A model generated the notes under the pieces. It was not told where the DNA came from. It ran no database searches and saw only the letters and a list, made by a program, of their open reading frames with translations. A stretch of DNA of 64,000 nucleotides. It comes from Anaerolinea sp. (GTDB lineage: Bacteria > Chloroflexota > Anaerolineae > Anaerolineales > Villigracilaceae). Made by a program: the position numbers and the translations under genes. This document shows positions 33,876 through 41,858 of the stretch, in pieces; the first letter of the stretch is position 1; every line of letters starts with the position of its first letter. The DNA is taken from the NCBI GenBank assembly GCA_020047815.1, contig JAIFNG010000058.1, positions 44,368 to 108,367 of the forward strand. Reading direction: 5' to 3'.

Positions 33876-33916
33876 AAAATAAAGTGGAGCTGAGAAGATC
33901 AGCTCCACTTTATTTT
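33876..33916 (+). terminator. Rho-independent terminator after the TPR genes
   Basis: A perfect 18-bp stem (AAAATAAAGTGGAGCTGA at 33876-33893, complement at 33899-33916) with a 5-base loop (GAAGA) and a T-rich end. It lies 42 bp after the stop at 33834 and separates the giant-TPR unit from the small-TPR/SPFH unit. Confidence 0.93.
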
Positions 33917-33925
33917 TTGGCAATG

Positions 33926-33962
33926 ATGGTCAATGATGCCCATGCTCACGCAGAAATGACCA
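33926..33962 (+). promoter_or_regulatory. Recurrent element, copy D
   Basis: ATGGTCA (33926-33932), N6, CCCAT (33939-33943), then the inverted half-site TGACCA at 33957-33962. Same element as at 24624, 25922 and 25955. It lies about 145 bp ahead of the small TPR gene at 34105. The rest of the 33917-34104 gap holds no gene; a weak hairpin (TGCCCTCATCAGGGGCA) lies at 33993-34009. Confidence 0.45.
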
Positions 33963-34104
33963 CTGCCACTGGTGGCAAATTGATCAATTAAATGCCCTCA
34001 TCAGGGGCAGAAATGAGTATGGTAACCGGGAACTTGTCTGGATGGTGAACCAATAAGGCACAAATTAGAATAGCTGTAATTAAACAAATAAAGGAGTAGC
34101 AATT

Positions 34105-34386
34105 ATGGCTAAGTTATGGGAATTGTTGGACCAGGCTTATGATTACATTGGTGAAAATCGCCACACCGACGCTCAAGATATTCTGGATCAGGTGTTATCT
34201 GCCGACCCTCAAAATATGGATGCTTGGGATGCCTATATCCATATTTGCAATACACAATATGATCTGGAAGGGTTGCGCACGCATATCTCCAATATTTGGA
34301 ATTCGGAAGTTCGTGACCGCGATTATTTGCTCGCCACGAAAAGATTTGTTCTTCAACGTCTTGAAGAAAAGATGAATTCACTGTAA
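34105..34386 (+). CDS. Small TPR-like protein
   Basis: 93 residues behind a good ribosome site (aaaggag). Two helical hairpins are visible: LLDQAYDYIGENRHTDAQDI with LDQVLSADPQNMDAWDAYIH, then a helical end. It resembles the first 95 residues of the next protein (34404), sharing the pattern L..AY..I..N....A...LD.V...DPQN.DAW..Y..I..Q.DL..L. It is probably a stand-alone TPR adaptor that could compete with, or cap, the membrane-anchored paralogue. No other domain is present. Confidence 0.8.
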   Translation: MAKLWELLDQAYDYIGENRHTDAQDILDQVLSADPQNMDAWDAYIHICNTQYDLEGLRTHISNIWNSEVRDRDYLLATKRFVLQRLEEKMNSL

Positions 34387-34403
34387 TCATCAAAAAATTA
34401 CCC

Positions 34404-35309
34404 ATGTATACAACCATGCCAGTTCCAATACATCTGCTTGAACGAGCATATCAATTAATAAATGCTAATCAATTTCAAAATGCTGAATTGGTACTCGATG
34501 CTGTGGTGCGTGTCGACCCTCAAAACGTGGACGCATGGAAAACCTACTTAATGATCCACCAGAGCCAAAATGATTTGGATTGGCTAAAGGAACGAATATT
34601 AAGGACCAGGGAACTTAGCGAAGTCAATAAAACTGAGCTGGTCAATTACTATCACTTCCTTACCTTGCAGCTCAATGGGGCGGAAGAGGTTGGCTGCCGG
34701 ACAAATTCGTTTCACCTTACTTTAGAGGAAGAAAAAGAGGAAACAATTGTCACAAAGGAAAAAGTCATTCAATTTGAATTAATAGACGTGTTTGATTACC
34801 CTGCTAAGTATGCGAAAACCGAACCCCCCACACGATTGCGCCAAAGACCACGCCGAAGATCCATCTACAATCCCTTTGCTTTTGATGTTGTCGGCTATGC
34901 CCGTAAAGTGATATCACATGCTCCTTTTATGAAGCAGATCGCTGGTCATATTCAAAAAATGATCATACTGGCGGGCGACCTTGTAAAAAATCCGAGGGAT
35001 ACCTATATCAGTTTTTCAAAATTGCCCCATTTTGAGAAATATATCGAAATTGCTTTGTTGGCTTCCTTCATTCTTGGTGTCCGTCTTGTTATGGCGCATT
35101 ATTTTATTGGATATATCTTTTTAGGAATGTTCTTTATGGGAGTTAGGTGGTGGTTGCTTAAATTTGGTAACCACAATATAAACACATTGGGCAGCCAGTC
35201 CCGCGTTTACCAGCAGGAACACAAACATAACCTGCCCTTAATAAAAGAACTGGAAATGGATCAAGAGCAGGAAACCGGGCAGGAAAATTCTGAGAAGATG
35301 ATCAAATAA
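34404..35309 (+). CDS. TPR-like protein with two C-terminal membrane helices
   Basis: 301 residues (start at 34404, or at the internal ATG at 34416). The N-terminal roughly 95 residues are a TPR-type helical unit paralogous to the protein at 34105. Residues about 110-150 are a charged linker containing RLRQRPRRR. Residues about 215-255 form two closely spaced hydrophobic helices (IALLASFILGVRLVMAHYFI; GYIFLGMFFMGVRWWLL), followed by an acidic tail (about 265-301). It would hold a TPR unit at the inner face of the membrane. It lies 17 bp after the small TPR gene and 47 bp before the first SPFH-like gene, so it probably recruits cytoplasmic TPR partners to the membrane complex. I do not recognise a named family. 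Confidence 0.75.
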   Translation: MYTTMPVPIHLLERAYQLINANQFQNAELVLDAVVRVDPQNVDAWKTYLMIHQSQNDLDWLKERILRTRELSEVNKTELVNYYHFLTLQLNGAEEVGCRTNSFHLTLEEEKEETIVTKEKVIQFELIDVFDYPAKYAKTEPPTRLRQRPRRRSIYNPFAFDVVGYARKVISHAPFMKQIAGHIQKMIILAGDLVKNPRDTYISFSKLPHFEKYIEIALLASFILGVRLVMAHYFIGYIFLGMFFMGVRWWLLKFGNHNINTLGSQSRVYQQEHKHNLPLIKELEMDQEQETGQENSEKMIK

Positions 35310-35356
35310 AAAATTTATTGCCCAATTCTCTGATTCTGCTTTAGAATCAATGGATT

Positions 35357-36796
35357 ATGTTCAGAAAAGCATTCAGCGGAATTGGAACCTTATTGGCCAC
35401 CCCGGTTGGGGTGATTATTACCACGAATGTGGTCTGGCTGATTGTGATGTGGCTGATGGATATTCCCAGGAATACCATCGTTTATTACGTTGTAAGTTTT
35501 ATTATTTTCGTTCTGGATGTTTTTGTTGCATTTACTCTGCGCGACCGGTTGATCCATTTTTTCTCCCAATTTGTACTTCCAATTCAAAACCCAAAAGACA
35601 GGCGCGATATTGCTCTGCGCGTCAGTAATTTTGAAACGGGTAACCGTGGACCTGCGCTATTTGTCAAAAATGGACGGGTGATCCTGCATGAGGGCGAAGC
35701 GGGCAGACGCGGCGCAGGTTTAATTATGTTGGATACAGCCAGCGCACTTGTTTTGCGTACTGACACCGAGATTAAGGAAACCATCGGACCGGGTATTAAA
35801 TTCACAAAGGCGGACGAATATATTGCTGGCAGCGTTGATCTTCGGGCACAGTGGCACGTCATTGGACCTCTATCAACCGACCAGCCTTCCTTCAATCCCC
35901 TGCTTATCTCAGCGCCAAAAGACTATGATGAAACCCAAAGCCGCCGGCAGACCATCGGTTTGACGCGTGACGGATTTGAAGTATCCCCTACGATCAGTAT
36001 TAAATTTAGCGTCAAACGTCCTGTTGAAAGGCAGCCAACAGATAGTGGGGTCACGTCATATTATGGCTTTGACCCTGCTGCGGTACGCAATGCGATCACA
36101 CGCAAGGTTATCCAGCTTGGGACTTCTGAAAACAGCAAAGTCAGCATGGAGTGGAATGAACTTCCTGAGCACCTGATCGTTAATATTTGGCGCGAGTATA
36201 TTCGTAAATTCAAACTTGGCGACCTGTTCATCGCATTTGATGATAATGGGGATAGCGGTCTTCAGATCATCGAGAAGATGATCAACAATCGTGTCAAACA
36301 ACCCAGTGTTAGGGAACTGGACGATACAGGCTCTCAAACCGGCGCATGGGTGGAAAGCCTGGAATTTAAACAATTACAGTCGCGCGGACTTGAGATCATG
36401 GAAACGCGAATCCACAATATCCTTTTTGATCCCGACATGGAAAAACAAATAATCCAGCAATGGAGTGCGGATTGGATGACTAACGCTCAAAAAGAGGCAA
36501 GTTACTTGAGGGAAAAAGAGGCCTTGATCGAAACTGCGGCTCGGGAGGATGCAAGTAAAGCTTTTGCCAGGATTGCGTCACAACCATTTAGAGGCAAGAC
36601 TACCCAGTCGCTCCAAAATCAATTCACTACACTCCAACTGTTGATCGATCCACTTAAGAAGTATATTCTGATCGAAAGTGCCGCCAATAATGAAATGGAA
36701 ATGGAACTAAGAAAACTGGATGAAATTTGGAAATGGCTGCTGGATAATAATATAAACACACTTCCGTCTGATGGAAAGAGTGGAGCTCAGCAATGA
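35357..36796 (+). CDS. SPFH/band-7-like membrane protein 1
   Basis: 479 residues with two N-terminal membrane helices (about 8-32 and 38-62). The rest resembles stomatin/prohibitin/flotillin-type proteins: a beta-rich region (GPALFVKNGRVILHEGEAGR ... GVGLIMLDT-like stretch with ALVLRTDTEIKETIGPGIKF), an inserted loop, then LQSRGLEIMETRIHNILFDP followed by an Ala/Glu-rich helix (EASYLREKEALIETAAREDA) as in the coiled coil after SPFH domains. SPFH proteins build large membrane rings or microdomains that gather partner proteins. The start codon ATG 35357 has no strong ribosome site; ATG 35350 is out of frame. It overlaps the next gene by 4 bp. Confidence 0.65.
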   Translation: MFRKAFSGIGTLLATPVGVIITTNVVWLIVMWLMDIPRNTIVYYVVSFIIFVLDVFVAFTLRDRLIHFFSQFVLPIQNPKDRRDIALRVSNFETGNRGPALFVKNGRVILHEGEAGRRGAGLIMLDTASALVLRTDTEIKETIGPGIKFTKADEYIAGSVDLRAQWHVIGPLSTDQPSFNPLLISAPKDYDETQSRRQTIGLTRDGFEVSPTISIKFSVKRPVERQPTDSGVTSYYGFDPAAVRNAITRKVIQLGTSENSKVSMEWNELPEHLIVNIWREYIRKFKLGDLFIAFDDNGDSGLQIIEKMINNRVKQPSVRELDDTGSQTGAWVESLEFKQLQSRGLEIMETRIHNILFDPDMEKQIIQQWSADWMTNAQKEASYLREKEALIETAAREDASKAFARIASQPFRGKTTQSLQNQFTTLQLLIDPLKKYILIESAANNEMEMELRKLDEIWKWLLDNNINTLPSDGKSGAQQ

Positions 36797-38370
36797 AGCG
36801 GCAGATGCAGCGCGATGAATTCAGTTCCCTGATTTTTGGTTTAACAAATGAAAGCGTGGAGTTCAGGAATAAGTGGCGCGGGCTTATTGGCATGGCTGCT
36901 TGGCTCATTCTGAGTGGATTGAGCATGATTTTCATGCTCTTGGGCACTGGTGCCCAGGGACAGACCAATATTGCGATTATTATTGGAATGAGCCTGATAA
37001 AGTACATTCCCCTGCTCATGGTTGTTTATAATCTCGCAAGGTTCATGGCCGCGCGCTATTTGGATGATGTTTATGAATTAAACGATGAAGACCTCGCCTC
37101 CGATTTTCTTGAGGAAGTGACCTTCGGCTATGGCCGCCAGCAGATCACGATCAACGAAGGCAGGATCTCTGAACAGGATGAACAATCGCCCCTTATCCTG
37201 ATTGGTGGACCGGGCGAAATTCAAGTCAACCTGGATAGCATTACAGTCCTGGAAAAAGTGACGGGCGACCCCGAAGTTATTTACCCGCGCAACATCCCGT
37301 GGAAACTCGGCAGGTTCGAGCGCATCCGTGAGATCAGTAGATACGATGAAGTGGGCAGGCGGGAATACGCAGTGATTAGCCTGCGTGATCAATTTCTCGA
37401 GGGGCTTTCCGTCAGATCTCGCACAAAAGATGGTATTCTGCTGGAGGCGCAGGGTATCAAAGTCATTTTTAGCGTCCTGCGCAGGCAGCATGGAGGACAT
37501 GATGAAGTGCAGGGCGACGCATATTTGTTTGATGAGCGCGCCGTGCAAGCTCTTGTTTACAACCAGGCCATTATTACTCCGGAACCCGCCACCCCATCTG
37601 GTATTCCATTTCCCTGGAATACTACAATTATTCCGCTTGTCATTTTTGAATTGGAGGAGTTGATCAAATCTCACACCCTGAGTGAGATCCTGGCCAGTAT
37701 CAGCCAAAAAGAGATCGACAGTACCTCCCGGAATGACCAGACCATTGCGCAGATGCGTCTTGAAATGACGGGTCAGCATATGATACCTGGAATGCGAAAG
37801 GAAGCGCCAAAATTTGAATCGCGTTCAAGGATTACTGCGCTATTTTTTGAAAAGAAATTCAAAGAGAAAGCCGCTAAACTTGGCGTATCCATTGAGTGGA
37901 TCGATATTGGTACATGGCAAATCCCCCATAGCCTGATTTTGGATAAGCACAAGGAAGCCTGGAATCTTTCACGTGAAAATGCAAAGAAAAGCAGCGCAGT
38001 GGAACGTTCCAGAAAAAAACATGAGACGGAAGAGATCCTCAAAATTGTGGATAATGTTATTATCAAAAATTATGATAAAACCACAACCCCTAATAAGATG
38101 CCGGACAAGCAAATTGAAAAATTACTTGCCACCAACCCCGAAGAGGTGGGTGAATATAGACGACAGATGCTTCAGCAGGGAAGCCACCAGAAAAAAGATC
38201 CAAAAATCATTGCACAGGAAATGCTCAACTCGTTTCGCAAGGAATTACGTGCAGCTATCTCGTTGATTGAAAAAGACAACCGGCCATTGGATGAAAAACA
38301 AGCCGAACTTGCCGCCATCGAAAAGGCGCTCAACAACATATCCCAATTCACTCCCACACACTGGGTATAA
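36793..38370 (+). CDS. SPFH/band-7-like membrane protein 2
   Basis: 525 residues, overlapping the previous gene by 4 bp and likely its heteromeric partner. Two membrane helices lie at about 33-53 and 60-80, then a beta-rich region (QQITINEGRISEQDEQSPLI; GPGEIQVNLDSITVLEKVTG) and a segment RDQFLEGLSVRSRTKDGILL that resembles the SPFH rule of a strand pair before oligomerisation helices (FEKKFKEKAAKLGVSIEWID). The C-terminal 130 residues are charged and helical. Similarity to the preceding protein is low, but layout, length and order match. Paired SPFH proteins (compare HflK/HflC or prohibitin pairs) usually form alternating rings around a membrane partner; here the TPR-membrane protein is the obvious candidate. 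Confidence 0.6.
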   Translation: MKRQMQRDEFSSLIFGLTNESVEFRNKWRGLIGMAAWLILSGLSMIFMLLGTGAQGQTNIAIIIGMSLIKYIPLLMVVYNLARFMAARYLDDVYELNDEDLASDFLEEVTFGYGRQQITINEGRISEQDEQSPLILIGGPGEIQVNLDSITVLEKVTGDPEVIYPRNIPWKLGRFERIREISRYDEVGRREYAVISLRDQFLEGLSVRSRTKDGILLEAQGIKVIFSVLRRQHGGHDEVQGDAYLFDERAVQALVYNQAIITPEPATPSGIPFPWNTTIIPLVIFELEELIKSHTLSEILASISQKEIDSTSRNDQTIAQMRLEMTGQHMIPGMRKEAPKFESRSRITALFFEKKFKEKAAKLGVSIEWIDIGTWQIPHSLILDKHKEAWNLSRENAKKSSAVERSRKKHETEEILKIVDNVIIKNYDKTTTPNKMPDKQIEKLLATNPEEVGEYRRQMLQQGSHQKKDPKIIAQEMLNSFRKELRAAISLIEKDNRPLDEKQAELAAIEKALNNISQFTPTHWV

Positions 38371-38375
38371 AAAAC

Positions 38376-39305
38376 ATGATCAAACACCCCAATTTTAGTA
38401 TTACCCCCGAAGTAAAAATTGCACTCGATCTGGGTGCACCGATTGTCGCTCTCGAATCCACTGTCATCACACATGGACTTCCACGCCCGCAGAATTTGCA
38501 GCTTGCGCGGGAAATGGAAAAGCAGGTGCGCGGCTTTGGAGCGACCCCCGCTACTGTTGCCCTGTTGGATGGGAAAATTCATATCGGCATCTCAGATGGA
38601 GAATTGGTTCGGCTTTCTGATGCAGAATCTGCCTTGAAAGTGAGTCACCGTGACTTTGCCACAGCAATTGTAAAAAAGGCGAATGGCGGAACCACCGTTG
38701 CGGGCACGATGTTTGCAGCAAATATGGCAGGTATCAAAGTCTTTGCCACAGGCGGAATTGGCGGTGTACACAAAGAATCATCTTTTGATATTTCCACAGA
38801 TTTGCGCTCACTGGCTGAAATTCCCACCATTGTGGTCTGTGCGGGAGCCAAAGCCATTTTGGATTTGCCTGCCACGTTGGAATATCTTGAAACGATGGGT
38901 GTTCCTGTGGTTGGCTATCGGACTGATGAATTCCCCGCCTTCTACTCCCGCGAAAGCGGACTTGGCGTCAGCGTACGTCTCGACTCTCCAAAAGAGATTG
39001 CCGAGTTTGCCCAGGCACATTGGAATTTGGGCATGAAGAGCGGGATTCTTGTTACGAATCCAATCCTTGAACCGGACGCTATCCCCGCTGCTGAAATGGA
39101 ACCGATCATCGCCAGAGCCTCCGCCGAAGCTGTTGCGCAGGGGGTCCATGGACAAAAACTCACCCCGTTTTTGTTGGGGCGGATCAGTGAATTGACAAAA
39201 GGAAAATCACTCAAGGCAAACCTTGCCTTGCTGTTGAACAACGCTGGTCTTGCGGCACAGATTGCAGGCGAGTTAAGTGGAAAGAGGAAAAACTGGGCGA
39301 TTTAA
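38376..39305 (+). CDS. psuG: Pseudouridine-5'-phosphate glycosidase
   Basis: 309 residues, the normal length for PsuG. Family motifs: IVALESTVITHGLPRPQNLQ (about 23-42, with the catalytic glutamate), ATAIVKKANGGTTVAGTM (Lys that forms the ring-opened ribose adduct region), FATGGIGGVHKESSFDIS and VVCAGAKAILDLPATLEYLE. The enzyme reversibly splits pseudouridine 5'-phosphate into uracil and ribose 5-phosphate in RNA-modification salvage. The usual partner kinase psuK is not adjacent in this window. It starts 5 bp after the second SPFH gene and could be read through from it, though a functional link is not evident. Confidence 0.95.
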   Translation: MIKHPNFSITPEVKIALDLGAPIVALESTVITHGLPRPQNLQLAREMEKQVRGFGATPATVALLDGKIHIGISDGELVRLSDAESALKVSHRDFATAIVKKANGGTTVAGTMFAANMAGIKVFATGGIGGVHKESSFDISTDLRSLAEIPTIVVCAGAKAILDLPATLEYLETMGVPVVGYRTDEFPAFYSRESGLGVSVRLDSPKEIAEFAQAHWNLGMKSGILVTNPILEPDAIPAAEMEPIIARASAEAVAQGVHGQKLTPFLLGRISELTKGKSLKANLALLLNNAGLAAQIAGELSGKRKNWAI

Positions 39306-39490
39306 TTTGATGGTTAGGTGCCTGCGTACTTGAATTGTCGCAAACAAAATTACGATAGGGCAGTACCCATGGGAACCTCGTGCATAAATAAGCTCTGGAG
39401 CACGCAGAGATGTTTTAGAAAAGACCTGAAAACCCCATTTTAATTCCCATAGCCTCCAATTTTTCCCATGATCTGGAGGACTGTTGGAAA

Positions 39491-40885
39491 TTACAAGTCC
39501 ACACTTGAGTGAAGGGGGGGATAGTGCACATGCTTGATCTGGTTTTCCTTTAACTTCTCCATTAATGGGTACACGCCCTTTTCTTCCCCATGTACCAAAA
39601 ATATGGATTGGGCACTTTTCTTCACGCTCGCGGCATATTCAACCAACAGGTCCTGACCTGCATGGGCAGAGAGCCCGCCTATGGTGGCGATTTCGGCGCG
39701 GCAACGGTAGGTTTCACCCATTATCTTCACATTTTTCTCGCGGTCTGCTAATTTGCGTCCCAGTGTTTCGGGTGACTGCCATGAGACGATCATGATCGTG
39801 TTGCGCTTGTTCTCGATCGCCCAGCGGATGTGATACACGATCCTTCCTGCTTCTGCCATGCCCGAAGCGGAGATGATGATCATTGGGTCGGTGCGTGTGT
39901 TCAACTCCTTTGATTCCTCAAGGCTGTTGATATATGTAAGCAGCCTGAAGTCCAGTGCGGGGTGCCCTGTGTACACCAGTTTTTTCATTTCTTCATCGTA
40001 ACATTCTTGATGCTTGCGGAAAATATTGGAGGCATTCACAGCCAGTGGACTATCCACAAATACGGGTACAGAAGGCAGATCTCCCTCGTCATACATGCGG
40101 CTCAGGTTGTAGACCAATTCCTGTGTGCGACCCACAGCAAAGGATGGGATGATAACCTTGCCCTTTCGCTCCACCGTTTTTTGGATGACCGATTTCATTT
40201 CCTGATAGGCTTCTTCGGGGTCGCGGTGCGGCTTGTCGCCATAGGTGGATTCCATCAACAGTACATCCACGTCGTCAGTCGGTAGAACAGGGTCGCGTAA
40301 GATGGGCATTTCGCGCCGCCCGATGTCCCCTGAAAACCACAAGTGTTTTTTGTTCTTTTTTTCTTCCAGTCGCAGCGAGATTGCCGCTGAGCCGAGGATA
40401 TGACCCGCATCGTACAGCGTCGCCGTTACGCCATTGGCCACAGGTATAGGTTCATTGTAACCATACCCGTGCATCAGAGGATCCACCTGTTCGGCATCCT
40501 TTTCTGTGTACAGGGGTTCCACCGGCGGTTCCCCGCGCTTATGCTTATGGAAATTTAGATTCTCTGCCTGCCGTTCCTGAATGTGACCCGAATCGCGCAG
40601 CATCACATCGGTTAACTCTTTTGTGGCGGGCGTGCAGTAGATCGGCCCTGAGTATCCCTGCTTGATCAGGTTTGGTAAATTGCCTGAATGGTCAATATGG
40701 GCATGCGATAGAACGACGGCATCAATTTTTGTTACATCAAAAGGAAAAGTCTGATTTCGTTCGTACGACTCACTGCGCTTCCCCTGGAACAATCCGCAAT
40801 CCAATAACAACCGCGATCCATTGATCTCCACCAGATGCATTGACCCTGTAACCGTTTGCGCCGCTCCGTGAAAAGTGAGTTTCAT
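39491..40885 (-). CDS. Metallo-beta-lactamase/beta-CASP RNase-like protein
   Basis: 464 residues. The metallo-beta-lactamase half has the zinc motif HAHIDHSG (60-67), a downstream His (DAGHILGSA) and Asp (FSGDIGRRE). The beta-CASP half shows STYGDKPH, SFAVGRTQELVYNL and ISASGMAEAGRIVYHI, and the C-terminal GLSAHAGQ supplies the last histidine. This is the YSH1/CPSF-100-like bacterial family (MBL-fold RNA metabolism proteins, compare TTHA0252), which carry endo/exoribonuclease activity. All metal ligands look present, so it should be active in RNA processing or decay. It is a single gene with its own upstream region; about 185 bp without a gene separate it from psuG. Confidence 0.92.
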   Translation of the reverse strand: MKLTFHGAAQTVTGSMHLVEINGSRLLLDCGLFQGKRSESYERNQTFPFDVTKIDAVVLSHAHIDHSGNLPNLIKQGYSGPIYCTPATKELTDVMLRDSGHIQERQAENLNFHKHKRGEPPVEPLYTEKDAEQVDPLMHGYGYNEPIPVANGVTATLYDAGHILGSAAISLRLEEKKNKKHLWFSGDIGRREMPILRDPVLPTDDVDVLLMESTYGDKPHRDPEEAYQEMKSVIQKTVERKGKVIIPSFAVGRTQELVYNLSRMYDEGDLPSVPVFVDSPLAVNASNIFRKHQECYDEEMKKLVYTGHPALDFRLLTYINSLEESKELNTRTDPMIIISASGMAEAGRIVYHIRWAIENKRNTIMIVSWQSPETLGRKLADREKNVKIMGETYRCRAEIATIGGLSAHAGQDLLVEYAASVKKSAQSIFLVHGEEKGVYPLMEKLKENQIKHVHYPPLHSSVDL

Positions 40886-40997
40886 TCTGCCTCCAGGAGA
40901 TCTTTAGAATGCTTCCTTTTTTGATTCTAATCTATTATCATGGTGTTATAAAATGCATTTTTCATCCATCCCCCCTCTGTGGTCTCGAAGGATCTGC

Positions 40998-41858
40998 ATG
41001 AAACCGATTGCTTTTCTACCTGCCATTTTCCTGCTCCTTTCAGCCTGTGGACGATTGGAATCCATTCCCTACGCTCCCACGCAAACCCCGGAAACCTGGC
41101 TTCAGATCCAGCCGTATCTTCAGTTTGAATTTGCCTCGAAAAGCATGGTTTTTGTCCAACCCAGTACCTCGGTTATTGTTTATCTTCTCGGTATCCTGAC
41201 GATCTCTGTCGGGCTGTATTTCCTGAAAATCCGTGAAGGTCAACTGTCCCGGCGTTGGTGGGGGATAGCGCTGCTGTTATGGGGCCTGGGTGCGCTCCTG
41301 GCAGGTACAAGTTACGAAGCCTTTAGTTATGCCATTAAGTGTGTTGGGCGTGAAATTTGCCTCTGGACAAGTTGGTGGGAAATCCTTTATCTGATCGTTT
41401 CGGTTTGGAGCATAGATGCCATCATGTTGGCTGTTGCCCATTCCAGTGCCGCAGGTAAATTACGCAAAATTCTCTCAATATATGCTGTTGCCAACGGTGT
41501 CTTATATTTCATCATCGTGATGATCGGCGCATTGATTCCAGTAAAATCTTTGATATCGTTTGAATTACTTTTGGTGATTGCCGCTCCCAGCATCGTTGTT
41601 TTCTTCGTCATCAATGGCTGGCGTTATTACACATCCAAACTTGATCTTGACCTTGTATTATTGGCGACATGGTTTTGGCTGGGTGTTACCATTGCCGCCT
41701 ATTTTCTTTACCTTACTTCTGGCAACACAGCATTGCTCTGGGCAAAGGGACTTTGGTTTTCTGAAAATGATATTTTGCATATCGGCCTGATCATTTGGAT
41801 GCTTTTCATTGGTTTTGCCCTTGCTCCCCGTCTAAAGGATTTCTCAACTTCCGTATGA
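40998..41858 (+). CDS. Lipoprotein-signal multi-helix membrane protein, unknown function
   Basis: 286 residues from MKPIAFLPAIFLLLSACG; a longer frame starts at 40953, but the ATG at 40998 gives a clean signal peptide. LLSACG is a lipobox, so the N-terminus is probably lipid-anchored outside. After about 45 polar residues come roughly seven hydrophobic helices (about 58-280), interrupted by CVGREICLW, whose two cysteines may form a bond. A lipoprotein signal in front of a polytopic domain is unusual. I do not recognise the family; DUF-type seven-helix sensor-like proteins have this shape. The stop overlaps the queA start by 4 bp. Confidence 0.7.
   Translation: MKPIAFLPAIFLLLSACGRLESIPYAPTQTPETWLQIQPYLQFEFASKSMVFVQPSTSVIVYLLGILTISVGLYFLKIREGQLSRRWWGIALLLWGLGALLAGTSYEAFSYAIKCVGREICLWTSWWEILYLIVSVWSIDAIMLAVAHSSAAGKLRKILSIYAVANGVLYFIIVMIGALIPVKSLISFELLLVIAAPSIVVFFVINGWRYYTSKLDLDLVLLATWFWLGVTIAAYFLYLTSGNTALLWAKGLWFSENDILHIGLIIWMLFIGFALAPRLKDFSTSV

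Noticed and set aside
37078..37779. 233-codon frame on the minus strand
   Set aside because: Antisense of the second SPFH-like gene, with no start signal.
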